DNA of 64,000 bases from Rhodocyclaceae bacterium (GTDB lineage Bacteria > Pseudomonadota > Gammaproteobacteria > Burkholderiales > Rhodocyclaceae). Shown piece by piece: positions 45,124-55,167 of this stretch (position 1 is the stretch's first letter; the number at the start of each line of letters is the position of its first letter). Location of the stretch: positions 806,001-870,000 of the forward strand of contig JADKDD010000001.1 of NCBI GenBank assembly GCA_016718525.1. Direction: 5' to 3'. Under the pieces are notes generated by a model that was given only the letters and a program-made list of their open reading frames with translations, ran no database searches and was not told where the DNA came from. The position numbers and the translations under genes are program-made.

Positions 45124-45970
45124 GTCTTTATCAAACTACTTTGCGAATAACCTGGCGTGTTCAGGAAATTCAGCACGGTTTCGCAAAAGACAAGACTCTG
45201 CTCGCTCATCATCGAGTGGCCGGCACCATCGATAGTTTGAAAGTCAGCTCCCAACTTCTGTTGCAATCCGATGGCAAATTTCGGTGGCGTCATTTGATCT
45301 TTGCTACCCGCAACAACGAGGCTGGGGCAGCTAACCATTGCAGCGCATTCAAGTCCCCGTTGGTAAGTGTTGCAGGCGTTCAAGTCCGAATGCAAAACGC
45401 CAGGCTGCTGACTTTTCATGAGTTGTGTCGCAACAGCAACACGATCACGGCGCAGACCTCTTGTGAGTTCATCGGCATCCGGCAAATCGGGAGCATAGGA
45501 CCATTGAGCGATTTGGCTAATTGCTGCCGCTTCGTCAAGGCGGGTTTGTTCGAGTAAAAAACCCGGGATACTTTCATCGGAAAAGCTGTGCCGACCATCA
45601 CCAAAGCCGAAATGCGTTCCCGCTGGTCCGACGCGCACTCCAGGGCCGCCAACGAGCCCATACTGTGTCCGATGAGGATAATCGGCGGACTCTCGCCGCT
45701 ACGGACAGGAAAAATTGTGTTGATAAACCGCCCCAACCATTGGCCCATCAGTTCGATGCTTGGCAACAATGGTCCCGAACTTTGCCCATGCCCCGGCAAG
45801 TCCGGAGCGAAAACTGCAAATCCTTGCGCGGCGAACCACGGCAATTGTTCGACCCACACGCTATGATCATTTTGCGCGCCATGAATTAACACAATGCGCG
45901 GCAAGTGGACCGGTGCTGAGAGTTCAGTCGCAGCGACATACACGGGATAACCGTCAACCTCTACTAGCAT
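45120..45970 (-). CDS. Alpha/beta hydrolase, frameshifted
   Basis: Two overlapping frames join into one alpha/beta hydrolase of about 283 residues. It has the oxyanion region VLIHGAQNDHSVW, the nucleophile elbow GHSMGSLAA, the acid in VVAGSKDQMTPP and the catalytic His in DGAGHSMMSEQ. The frame change lies near 45560, where CCCGGG would need one more C to give VSPGFLLEQTRLDEAA. The start is MLVEVDGYPVY at 45970 (or 45979). It probably forms an operon with the YdcH gene upstream and the yhhN gene downstream. The substrate is unknown. Confidence 0.82.
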
Positions 45971-45981
45971 CGCCATCAACC

Positions 45982-46212
45982 TCAGGCGTACTCGTCTGGA
46001 TCGAGTTGATTTTCCAGGCTTGTAATCTGATCCTTGATCTGTAACTTCCGCTTCTTCAAGCGTCGGACAAGCAGTTCATCATCCGTCGGCGCGGCATCAC
46101 AAAGTGCAATCTCCTCATCAAGCTGCCGATGTTCGGCACGCAGCGTAACGAGTTTCGCCTTGATCACGAGGTCGGGATTTTCGGGTAATTCAGATGGCGT
46201 ATCGGTACTCAT
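45982..46212 (-). CDS. YdcH-family (DUF465) small coiled-coil protein
   Basis: The 76-residue protein is strongly charged and helical, with KLVTLRAEHRQLDEEIALCD and LLVRRLKKRKLQIKDQITSL, the DUF465 pattern of two short helices with a KKRKLxIKDQI segment. The function of the family is unknown. It ends 2 bases before the earliest start of the alpha/beta hydrolase gene. Confidence 0.85.
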   Translation of the reverse strand: MSTDTPSELPENPDLVIKAKLVTLRAEHRQLDEEIALCDAAPTDDELLVRRLKKRKLQIKDQITSLENQLDPDEYA

Positions 46213-46317
46213 CGATTCGTCTTATTGGCTCAATGGGCAATTGGTAGTTGTGGCGAGCGTTTTAACTAAGTGTCGCCCATGTGCAACCGTTGTCCTGCTC
46301 AGCGCTTGTCACTCGAA

Positions 46318-46749
46318 CTAACTGGCGATGTACTGTTCTAGCTGGGCGATGACGAAGGCTTGTTCATCGATCGTTGCTTTGACCAAATCACCAATCGAGA
46401 CGATGCCGAGCAACTGGTTGTCGGCGGTCATCACCGGGAGATGGCGGATGCGTTTCTGCGACATGATGTTCATCGCTTCGTCAACGGTGAGTTCAGGTTT
46501 TGCACAGAAAACCTTGTCAGTCATGATCTCGCGAACTTTTGTTTCTCGCGAGGACTTTCCCTGCAATATGATCTTGCGCGCGTAGTCGCGTTCACCAAAG
46601 ATACCTTCCAAGCGATCACCTTCCATCACCAACAGCGCACCGACATCGAATTTCGCCATCATCTCGAGCGCTGTAAACACGGAATCATCCGGCGTCACGC
46701 TAAACGGCGTACGTTGTTTGTCACCAAGTAGTTGCTTGACCGATTTCAT
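46318..46749 (-). CDS. CBS-domain pair protein
   Basis: The 143-residue protein consists of two CBS motifs (a Bateman module), about residues 10-65 and 75-135, with the typical segments FDVGALLVMEGDRLEGIFGERD and RIRHLPVMTADNQLLGIVSIGD. Such stand-alone modules bind adenine nucleotides or similar ligands and regulate partner proteins. A ribosome-binding site (aggaggaagc) precedes the start. It is a single-gene unit and intact, unlike most long genes around it. Confidence 0.92.
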   Translation of the reverse strand: MKSVKQLLGDKQRTPFSVTPDDSVFTALEMMAKFDVGALLVMEGDRLEGIFGERDYARKIILQGKSSRETKVREIMTDKVFCAKPELTVDEAMNIMSQKRIRHLPVMTADNQLLGIVSIGDLVKATIDEQAFVIAQLEQYIAS

Positions 46750-46950
46750 AACGCTTCCTCCTGTTGCGGTGAGAGGGGGCTAACGAAGCAAAAAATGAAA
46801 TACTTTCGTGTTGCAAATGACTAACCAGTGCATCTAATTGAGCATTTTGCAAGCTTATCAGTAGTTTGAAGCGCTTGTGCAAGAAAAGATCTTACGCCCA
46901 GTCGATTGCTTCCGAAGCAAACGATAGAAAATCGACTTTGCTCCGCCAAG

Positions 46951-47590
46951 CTACTCGACCAGTCCGTGTTCAAGCCCATAGCGAATCAATTCCGCTGTAT
47001 TTCTCAAGCCCATCTTTTCCAGCAGGCGGGCTCGATAGGTACTTACCGTCGCCACGCCCAGATTCAGTGTCTCAGCAATTTGCGTCAATGTTTTGCCGGA
47101 TGCGATCAATGAGAGGACCTGATATTCGCGATCGGTTATTCGCTCATGTGCTGGTTTGTCGTTGTGGTCCGATATCGCATTTGCCAATTGTTGTGCAACG
47201 GCGGCGCTGACGTACTTCTTGCCGTTGGCGACCTGTCGGATGGCTGTTACCAACTGCTCGGGCGCACTTTGCTTGTTGAGATAACCCGAAGCTCCCGCCT
47301 TTAACGCACGGACTGCAAACTGCTCTTCCGGGTGCATACTCAGCATCAACACAGGTGAACGGAAACTCTTTCTTGAGCTGCTTTAAAGTATCGATGCCGT
47401 CACGGTTTGGCATGGTCACATCAAGCAGGAAAACGTCCCAGTGCTGTTGCCGCGCCAAATTCATTGCGTCTGCCCCGTCTTCTGCTTCGCCGGCAACAAC
47501 CAAATCCTCGGTCTCGGACAAAATCAATCGCAGGCCCTGACGCACAATGGCATGGTCATCTGCAATCAACACACGTATTTTTTCGCTCAT
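46951..47590 (-). CDS. NarL/LuxR-family response regulator, frameshifted
   Basis: The receiver domain has IRVLIADDHAIVRQGLRLIL, phospho-acceptor Asp in DVFLLDVTMPNRDG and the linking LMLSMHPEEQFAVRALKAGA. The C-terminal LuxR-type helix-turn-helix shows ITDREYQVLSLIASGKTLTQ. The frame changes near 47354 (read FPFTCVDAEY, expected FPFTPVLMLSM), consistent with undercalled C residues. It starts 1 base after the stop of the sensor kinase gene, so they form a two-component operon. Confidence 0.88.
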
Positions 47591-47591
47591 G

Positions 47592-49152
47592 TCAAAATAA
47601 TTTACGCTGTGACTCGCTTTGTTGTTGGTCACCCGATGTCCGCTCGATATCGGGATTTTCAGGAATCCGCAAGACTAAATCCGTACCACCTTGCCTTCCT
47701 GGAGTGATCGAAAACTCTCCTGCCAGGCTTGATACTCTTTCACGAATCCCGCGCAGGCCGAACGACTTTGGTTTCTCCATATCGGCGCCTGAGATGCCGC
47801 AACCATTGTCACTAATTTCCAGCACAATCTTACTGCTTTCGCACGACAGTCGCTGACAACCTGCGAGGCGTGTGCGTGTTTGGCAATGTTGGTCAATGCC
47901 TCTTGCGCAATGCGAAATACAGCCAGGGCAGTTTCGGCGTTCGGCATGATGTTTTTGCACTCATCGTCACATTGCATTTGACAGGCGGTGCCTGATCGCT
48001 GGCTAAAGTCTTCCGCCTGACATTCCAGCGCCGCCGGCAACCCGAAGTCCTTTTTGAGAATACCCGGGCGGAGATCCCGGGCGACCCGGCTCGCTGTTTC
48101 CATTGCTTGATTGAGCAAGCCTTCGATTGACTGAGCCTTGCTGCGCAGCACATTTCCCTTCCTGCGGCAGTTTGCTGGCGAGTAGCGCAACATCAATTTT
48201 CAGGCGAACCAGAATCGAGCCCAACTCGTCATGAATTTCCCGCGCAATCCGCTCTCGTTCCTCTTCTTTGACGGCCTCCAGGTGAGTCGATAACTCGGCC
48301 AACTGCTCGCGAGACCTGCGCAATTCACCCTCAGCTTCCTTGCTATGGGTGATATTTGTTGCAATTCCCGCCACTCAACGCTGCCATCTTCAAAGCGATG
48401 AGGTGTGGAGCGCAAATTTATCCATTTGACGCGGGCGCGTCCGGACGCTTGGCCATCCCAATTGAAGAGCGTTCCACTTTGTGCCGAATCTTTCAGTGCC
48501 TGTTCAAGGCTTCGTCGATTCGAAATGTCGAATGCGGAAAAGAAGTATTCGGCGGACTCGAGCAACTCATGTTGTCTTCGGCCAACCAGTTTTTGGCACC
48601 CGTCACTCACATACATAAACCGAAAATTTCTTCCCGGGAAATCACTGACGTCCGCAGGCGCACAAAGGCGAAGTTGAAAAAGCATGCCGGGCAGATTCGA
48701 TGCCAAGGCCCGAAACCGGGCCTCGCTATTGCGCAACATTTCCAATGCAGCGCGATGATCAGCGCGGTGCTGGGCGCCGTTGGCTTCTCGCTCAATTGCA
48801 GGCAACAAGCGCTCCAAACGATCCGCGTCGATTACATCGCGTGCGCCAGCTTTCATCGCACCAAGTGCCAGTTGGCGCTCATCCGCGTTGGCGATCATCA
48901 GGACGGGTAAATCCAGTCCGAATTCATCGATTAGCTTGAGTACGGTTTGTACCGCCATTGCTGCACCAGGGACGTAAAGCGTTGCGTCCCACGGTGCTTC
49001 CGTCAGTGCTGCCCGAAGGAGTGGTGTCGAACCGATATGCCGTAACTCGACGTCATTGTTACCGGACCGAAGTGCCATCAAAAACGTCTTCCCGGGTCGA
49101 CGGTCGAGGGAGCGACATAAAGCAAACGCAGTGAAGGAGGCGCAACCGACAT
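47592..49152 (-). CDS. NarX/DegS-type sensor histidine kinase with PAS domain, frameshifted
   Basis: The reconstructed protein is about 520 residues. It has an N-terminal receiver-like region lacking a clear phospho-Asp (LRLLYVAPSTVD...DLPVLMIAN), a PAS domain (about 130-240), and a HisKA_3 helix with IAREIHDELGSILVRLKIDV, where the His is the phosphorylation site. A HATPase_c domain follows (ISDNGCGISGADMEKPKSFG, then LRGIRERVSSL). Frame changes occur near 49087, 48370, 48156 and 47840, mostly at T, G or A/C runs. The start at 49152 (MSVAPPSLRLL) is recovered only by correcting the first. It has no membrane segment, so it senses a cytoplasmic signal. Its partner regulator follows directly. 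Confidence 0.82.
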
Positions 49153-49370
49153 GGTCATTGAAGTTGACCTTGCACGGCGTGCATGGAGGCGAAGAAAGCT
49201 GGACGCATGGCGATGATGGCGGCTTAGTATGACTGGGAAGGTATAGGCTAATGTTACGGGTTGTTGCCGCGTTGGTTACAAGTTAAATTTGTTTTGTTGT
49301 GCCTTTTTTTGAACATGAGGCAAAATGAGCGCTCGTGATTTCTTGATCAACTTTGAGGGGAGATGCAATC
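49153..49370. promoter_or_regulatory. Divergent intergenic region, sensor kinase / acyl-CoA-binding protein
   Basis: This 218-base gap lies between divergent genes and presumably carries both promoters. A good ribosome-binding site (gaggggag, 49355-49362) precedes the TTG start of the acyl-CoA-binding protein. No other motif is evident. Confidence 0.35.
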
Positions 49371-49634
49371 TTGGCAACAATCAAACAACAATTTGAAGCT
49401 GCTGCGGTCGATGTGAAAAAATTGACTTCCCGGCCGAGCAATGATCAGTTTCTTCAGTTGTACGCCTTTTACAAGCAGGGAAGTCAAGGCGATGTTGAAG
49501 GCAAACGCCCGGGGTTTACCGATATGATCGGTCGTGCCAAATACGACGCATGGGCGGGCGTGAAGGGGACTTCAACCGACGAAGCCATGAAAAAATATGT
49601 GGCGTTGGTGAAGGCGTTGCTGGCAGCCGAATGA
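49371..49634 (+). CDS. Acyl-CoA-binding protein
   Basis: The protein of about 87 residues has the ACBP four-helix signature: LYAFYKQGSQGDV (ligand-binding Tyr and Lys) and KYDAWAGVKGTSTDEAMKKY. It binds long-chain acyl-CoA esters and buffers or delivers them. A TTG start at 49371 is chosen because a strong Shine-Dalgarno lies 9 bases upstream and the product begins as in the family (ATIKQQFEAAA). It is followed by a wax-ester/acylglycerol synthase-like gene that uses acyl-CoA, so the pair likely serves neutral lipid synthesis. Confidence 0.88.
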   Translation: MATIKQQFEAAAVDVKKLTSRPSNDQFLQLYAFYKQGSQGDVEGKRPGFTDMIGRAKYDAWAGVKGTSTDEAMKKYVALVKALLAAE

Positions 49635-49720
49635 GTTCGTCTGGCGGGTCATTGTCTGTCGCGTTCTTGCAGTAACGGCGATCAAATGATCACCGTCAAC
49701 TTTGCCGACAGGAATCCGTC

Positions 49721-51334
49721 GTGAAGCCATTGCCACCGGCCGATGCGATGTTTCTCTGGTTGGAAACACGCAATCAGCCGATGCACGTGGCCGGGCTCAA
49801 CATATACGCCGCCGGCCCATCGAGGTGAGGACTTTATTGTCGAACTTGAGTCGACCTGGCGCGCGCGTTTACTCGAGCATTACCGCCGTTCAATCTAAGG
49901 CCTGTGTTTCGCCTTGGCGTATGGTGCTGGGAGGAAGACAAGGACTTCGGAGTTGGACTACCACGTGCGGCGGTTGGCTTTACCGCGACCAGGCCGAATC
50001 AGGGAGTTGTTGGCAATTGTGGCCCGTCTGCACGGCAACCTGATGGATCGCAATCGGCCGCTTTGGGAGGCCTACATTATTGAGGGGCTTCCGGCGGGCG
50101 TTTTGCCACCTACGTCAAGATTCACCATGCCTTGATCGACGGTGTGACCGGTTCAAAAATGATGGCGCAGTCCTTGGCACGCAAACCTGATGACCAAAGA
50201 GCACCGCTGTGGGCATTTGAATTTCCGAAACGCTCGGTGGCGGAAGCGACATCGGCGCCGGAGCGGGCTATTAAAAGTTTGATTGGGGCAGCGCGCGCCG
50301 GGAAGGAGATTTTGCCCGGGATCGGCAGCGGGCTTTGGGACGTGATTCGCAGTAGCCAGATCGGCAGTGGTGAAGCTCTCCCATTACAAGCGCCGCCGAC
50401 GCCCTTCAATGTTGATATTTCAGCGTCACGGCGGTTTGCCGCACAGTCTTACTCGCTCGAACGATTCAGGACTTTGGGCCATGCAGTTGGCGCGACCGTC
50501 AATGACATTACCCTGGCGATTTGTGCAGGGGCCTTGCGCAAATACTTGCTGGCACAAAACGAATTGCCGAAGAAGCCGTTGATTGCGATGGTGCCGGTCT
50601 CCTTGCACGATGCAACAACAGAGGGAAATCAGGTCGGAATGTTGTTGGCCAATCTAGGAACCGACGTGGCAGATCCGGTCAAACGTTTGAAGGGAATAAT
50701 TCAATCAACGACCGTCGCCAAGAATCGCCTGCTTAAGATGTCACGACTCGAGAAAATGGCGCATGGCATGGTAATGATGGTACCGGCGGCACCTTTGATG
50801 CTGACTGGAGGCGCACGCAAGCACCCGATGTTTAATGTGGTCATTTCCAATGTTCCCGGGCCGAAGGACACGCTCTACCTAAATGGCGCTCGCCTTGACG
50901 AGGTTCACCCGGTCTCAATCCCAACCGCCTATCTCGCGCTGAACATTACTATTACGGGGTATGGTGACAGGCTCGGTTTCGGTTACACCGCCTGTCGTCG
51001 TTCGGTGCCGAATTTGCAACGAATGCTGGATTACACCCATGAGTCCATTGACGAACTGGAGGCAGCATTACTTGTCGGCGTCAAGACGTCTGCCGTTCAT
51101 CTGAAGCCCAAAAGGTCTCAACCCCCGAGCAGTCGGAAAATCAGCAGTAACAAACTCGGTGCGCCAAAAAGTGCAGCGGTTAAGCCGCGTATGCCCAGAA
51201 CAGGCGGTGTCGTCAAAGACACAAATGTCGGGACCAGTAAATCAAAAATGCCTGCGCCTAAGATCACTGTAAGGACAAAAGGCGCTGCAATACTCAAGCA
51301 GGCAAAGCTACCAAAACGAAAAGTCTCGATGTAG
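49721..51334 (+). CDS. WS/DGAT-type wax ester synthase/acyl-CoA:diacylglycerol acyltransferase, frameshifted
   Basis: The N-terminal piece (PLPPADAMFLWLETRNQPMH) and later frames rebuild a WS/DGAT protein of about 535 residues. The catalytic HHALIDG motif (about 50127-50147) matches HHxxxDG. Downstream motifs include TVNDITLAICAGALRKYL and FNVVISNVPGPKDTLYLNGA, with the conserved NVPGP. Frame changes occur near 49827, 49900, 49955 and 50100. The start is GTG at 49721. The last 75 residues are an unusual Lys/Pro/Ser-rich tail (KPKRSQPPSSRKISSNK and on), not typical of the family. It makes storage lipids from acyl-CoA at the membrane or lipid body. Confidence 0.83.
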
Positions 51335-51403
51335 CGACTGATGAGTTCAAAGTGAATCGTCACCTAGGCTTGATCTGGCTTCTTCGCTATAATTCTGGCC
51401 GCT

Positions 51404-51479
51404 GCCGACATAGCTCATTTGGTAGAGCAACCGCCTTGTAAGCGGTAGGTGCCCAGTTCGATCCCGGGTGTCGGCACCA
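51404..51479 (+). tRNA. tRNA-Thr (anticodon TGT)
   Basis: The 76-base cloverleaf has acceptor stem GCCGACA pairing with TGTCGGC. The anticodon loop is CTTGTAA with anticodon TGT, the T-arm includes GTTCGATCC, and a CCA end is encoded (51477-51479). It sits upstream of the tmRNA gene on the same strand. Confidence 0.95.
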
Positions 51480-51661
51480 TGAACACTCAGGCCTCACAGG
51501 GCTAACCTGTCGAGGCCTTTCTTTACCTCTGATTTGCACACCGGCAAAAAGGACATTTTACGTCCGCCAGCGCATCAGCATGCGTTGTTGCTATGCCTGA
51601 GCACCACGTGCCGTTGAAAATATTACGCAAGCAGTTGAGTGGCAAACATTGATTGTCAGTC

Positions 51662-51948
<287 letters not shown>

Positions 51949-52136
51949 CGTCACGTATACCGAATGTCAACTTTCAACATCTACTGTCACAGCATCGCGT
52001 CTAATTGATGCGAATAACGATCGGCGATCGTGAGACATCAACGTAAATGGTCACAACAATTTCAGCATCCTGAATTTTCAGCTGACTCAGTAACTTCGAA
52101 CTGGTTTTGGCTGTCCGCTGGTTGCCAGCATAAAAA

Positions 52137-52847
52137 CTAGACTTTAGGGCGCTGTGCCCGAAGCAGGTAATTGACGCTGGTGTCGTCAGTTAGTTCAGCG
52201 GTGCGACGAAATGGATCGTAGTGCATTCCAATGATTTCATCGACGATGAGCCCTGCATTACGGCAGAAACCAGACAATTCAGCGGGGCGAATAAATTTTG
52301 CGTAGTCGTGCGTGCCGCGAGGAAGAAGTCGCAATACATATTCGGCGCCGACGACGGTCATCAAATAGGCTTTGGGATTGCGGTTGATTGTTGACAAAAA
52401 TATCTGCCCCTCAGGTTTGAGCAGCGTTGCGCACGCCCTCACCACACTTTCTGGGTCCGGAACGTGTTCGAGCATTTCAAGGCAAGTGACCACATCGAAC
52501 TTGCCGGGATGTTGCGCAGCAAACTGTTCGACTGCGCAGTGGTGATATTCAATTTTGTAGCCGGACTCGATTGCATGCGATCGCGCTATCTCTAGTGACT
52601 CCTCTGACAGATCCAGACCACAAACGCTTGCACCGAACTCAGCCATTCCCTCACTCAGCAATCCTCCGCCGCAGCCCACATCAACGACCCGCAATCCTTT
52701 AAGTGGTGACGCTGAATTTATCCAATTCAGGCGCCTTGGATTTATGTCGTGCAAAGGGCGAAAATCGGAATCCAAATCCCACCACCGTTCGGCAGTGTCG
52801 CTGAACTTGCTGACCTCCTGCGTATCAACATTTAATGCTGTTTTCAT
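52137..52847 (-). CDS. ubiG: Ubiquinone biosynthesis O-methyltransferase UbiG
   Basis: UbiG performs the two SAM-dependent O-methylations in ubiquinone synthesis. The 236-residue protein shows FSDTAERWWDLDSDFRPLHDINP at its start (here FSDTAERWWDLDSDF and PLHDINP), SAM motif I VVDVGCGGGLLSEGMA, then CLEMLEHVPDP and STINRNPKAYL, all characteristic. The start at 52847 (MKTALNVD) is the family's usual one. It lies near ompA and gyrA, a common betaproteobacterial arrangement. It is intact. Confidence 0.95.
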   Translation of the reverse strand: MKTALNVDTQEVSKFSDTAERWWDLDSDFRPLHDINPRRLNWINSASPLKGLRVVDVGCGGGLLSEGMAEFGASVCGLDLSEESLEIARSHAIESGYKIEYHHCAVEQFAAQHPGKFDVVTCLEMLEHVPDPESVVRACATLLKPEGQIFLSTINRNPKAYLMTVVGAEYVLRLLPRGTHDYAKFIRPAELSGFCRNAGLIVDEIIGMHYDPFRRTAELTDDTSVNYLLRAQRPKV

Positions 52848-52891
52848 GTTGTTATTTTGCAACACCTTGCTTAGGAAATGGTAAAATGGTC

Positions 52892-52925
52892 AAAAAAAAG
52901 CCCTGCAGAGCAGGGCTTTTTCTCC
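52892..52925. terminator. Intrinsic terminator between ompA-like gene and ubiG
   Basis: The inverted repeat GCCCTGC-aga-GCAGGGC has A8 on one side and T5 on the other, so it can act on both strands. It ends transcription of the minus-strand ompA-like gene 13 bases after its stop. ubiG starts on the far side. Confidence 0.85.
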
Positions 52926-52937
52926 GAAACACCAAAC

Positions 52938-53612
52938 TTAGTTCTTGGTGCCGATGACCTCGATATCGACGCGACGATCAGGCTGCAAGCATGCCACGAC
53001 CTTCGGACTCTTCGGACCTTTACACTGATCAGGTGCTGTTACGGGCTTGGACTGTCCTTTGCCTTCAGCATAGACACGATTTGGCTCGATTCCTTTGCTA
53101 ACCAGGAAGCTCTTCACTGCTTCTGCGCGCTTCTCGGACAGTGTCTGGTTGTATGCAGGCTTACCAAAACGGTCAGCGTGGCCAACAGCAACAATCACTT
53201 CGAGTTTCAGGCCCTTCAAGCTGGCAACGAGAGCAGACAATTTCTGTTCGCCTTCAGGACGCAGGGTAGCTTTATCGAAGTCAAACAACGCGTCTGCCGA
53301 CAAGGTTACCTTCTGGGCCGCGGGCTTGGGAGCTGGGGCAGGGGCAGGTGCTGGTGCTGGGGCAACAGCCACTGGCGGGCATGGCTTCGGCACTAGATCA
53401 GGATCGCACTCCATCACCGCTTTGGCAGGAGTCCAGTTGGCTGTGCGCCAGCAAAGCCCGGCACCACTCTTAACGACCTGACCTCGTTGATCGATAACGT
53501 AACCGGTGTTGTCTGGCCAGGGAGTACCGCCACATGCGGGAGTCTGCGCAATTGCGCTTACGGAAACGCCGATCATCGCCGCGGCGAGAAGCGAGGAGGT
53601 TACTAATTTCAT
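52938..53612 (-). CDS. OmpA-family outer-membrane protein
   Basis: The 224-residue protein has a signal peptide (MKLVTSSLLAAAMIGVSVSA), a short N-terminal domain with two Cys pairs and a Pro/Ala hinge (APAPAPAPAPAPKPAAQ). The C-terminal OmpA domain includes ALFDFDKATLRPEG, GHADRFGKPAYNQTLSEKRA and NRVYAEGKGQSKPV, which binds peptidoglycan through the conserved Asp and Arg. No eight-stranded barrel is present, so it anchors the envelope rather than forming a pore. The start at 53612 gives a clean signal peptide. It is followed by a strong intrinsic terminator. Confidence 0.92.
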   Translation of the reverse strand: MKLVTSSLLAAAMIGVSVSAIAQTPACGGTPWPDNTGYVIDQRGQVVKSGAGLCWRTANWTPAKAVMECDPDLVPKPCPPVAVAPAPAPAPAPAPKPAAQKVTLSADALFDFDKATLRPEGEQKLSALVASLKGLKLEVIVAVGHADRFGKPAYNQTLSEKRAEAVKSFLVSKGIEPNRVYAEGKGQSKPVTAPDQCKGPKSPKVVACLQPDRRVDIEVIGTKN

Positions 53613-53673
53613 GATGTCGTCCCTCAATATCAAGATAGGATTAAAAATGTACTGCGGATTAAAACTTGTGTGT

Positions 53674-55028
53674 CTAAGCATTCAGGATGCGATTTTGCCA
53701 CATTTCAGCGATGTCAGCCAAAATTCCTGCATCAATCGGCAAGATTTTTCCGTCGCGGACTTTTGCTGCACCGGCGACCCAAACGTCAGAAACATCGCCT
53801 CTTGTAACAACATTGACCAAATGCGATGCTATGTCAAATCTTGGCATCAACTGCCAGTCATTTAGTCGTACTGCTATTAAATCAGCATATTTTCCCGGTA
53901 CAACGGATCCAATCACAGGGTCTAGCCCAAGGGCTTCGGCGCCGCTCAGGGTCGCTGCACGAAGTGTTTTGTGTGCGCTAAGTGCCGTTGCATCGCCACT
54001 CGAACCTTTTGCCAGCAACGAGGCGAGGCGCATTTCCGAAAATGAATCCAGCCGGTTGTTGGATGCCGCACCGTCGGTCCCAAACCCAAAATTCACGCCC
54101 GACCGCTCGAGTTGGGCTATTGGCGCCATTCCGCTGCCAAGCTTAAGGTTGGAGCTGGGGCAGTGCGCTACGTGGGCGCCGAATGTTTTCAGCACACCAA
54201 TTTCAGATTCGTCGAGATGGACTGCATGGATCGCGACAAATTGCGGGCTCAATAGCCCCATGCGGCGGAGTCGCTCAAGCGGTCTGACACCATACTGCTT
54301 GATGCTGTCGGTGATCTCATCCTGGTCTCATGGAGGTGAATGTGTATGCCGAGATTCAATTGGTCGGCAAGCATGCCAACACGCTCGAAACTTTTGTCGC
54401 CGACGGTATAGGGAGCATGCGGGGCAAGATTGAACGTTATCAAGGATTCGCAATTCCACTCGTCGCGACATGCTAGTCCTTTGCTCAAGTAATCACTGGT
54501 ATCGGTGGCGTAATTTGTTGGAAAGTCCAGGACGACTAGGCCAATAGAGGCGCGCATTCCCAGTTGAGTTGCCGCAGTGGCGGTGGCGTGGGGGAAAAAA
54601 TACATATCGTTGAAACAGGTCACGCCGCCGCGCAGCAGTTCGGCACCCGCGAGTAAGGTTCCATCGAGGACAAATTTTGTACTCGCCAAGCGTGCCTCGG
54701 CTGGCCAGACCTTATCGTTCAGCCATTGCATCAGAGGTAAATCGTCGGCATAACCTCGAAAGAGGCTCATCGCTGCATGCGTATGCAGGTTGACCAAGCC
54801 AGGTAAAACCACATGGCCAGGTAACTCTATCGTCTCGTCCGGCGTGAACTTTCTTCGGGCTTCATGCAGAGGTTCAATGGCGACAATCTTGCCGTCTTTA
54901 ATGGCAATCGAGTGATGGGTCAGCGTCACTCCCACAGGGTCAATGGGAATTACCCATTCAGCCTCAATCAAGAGGTCGACTTTGATGGAAATTGAATTTT
55001 CGTCAGAAGGTGCGGTGCCCGTGGTCAT
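53674..55028 (-). CDS. mtaD: 5-methylthioadenosine/S-adenosylhomocysteine deaminase-type amidohydrolase (TRZ/ATZ family), frameshifted
   Basis: Two frames join into an amidohydrolase of about 450 residues. Metal ligands are in VNLHTHAAMSLFRGYADD, HIHLHET, AIHAVHLDESE and FGTDGAASNN. This matches MtaD/TRZ-ATZ deaminases common next to ubiG in Betaproteobacteria. The frame changes near 54324, where the read has GAGACCAGGATGAG and one more C restores HETQDEITDSIKQYGV. The start at 55028 (MTTGTAPSDEN) is tentative. It is upstream of the ompA-like gene on the same strand and divergent from gyrA. The most likely role is salvage of SAM by-products; the exact substrate is uncertain. Confidence 0.85.
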
Positions 55029-55167
55029 TCGGGAATTCAAGCAGATTTGACCCCCTTTAACAAGTCGATACCGAGTGTTGGGCGTGCTAAAATCATGGGC
55101 TTTCGTAGCCACTCCAAGTTCTTCATTGAAAAGCCCTAAATAGGCTTGATTTGGGAACGACGCCCAG

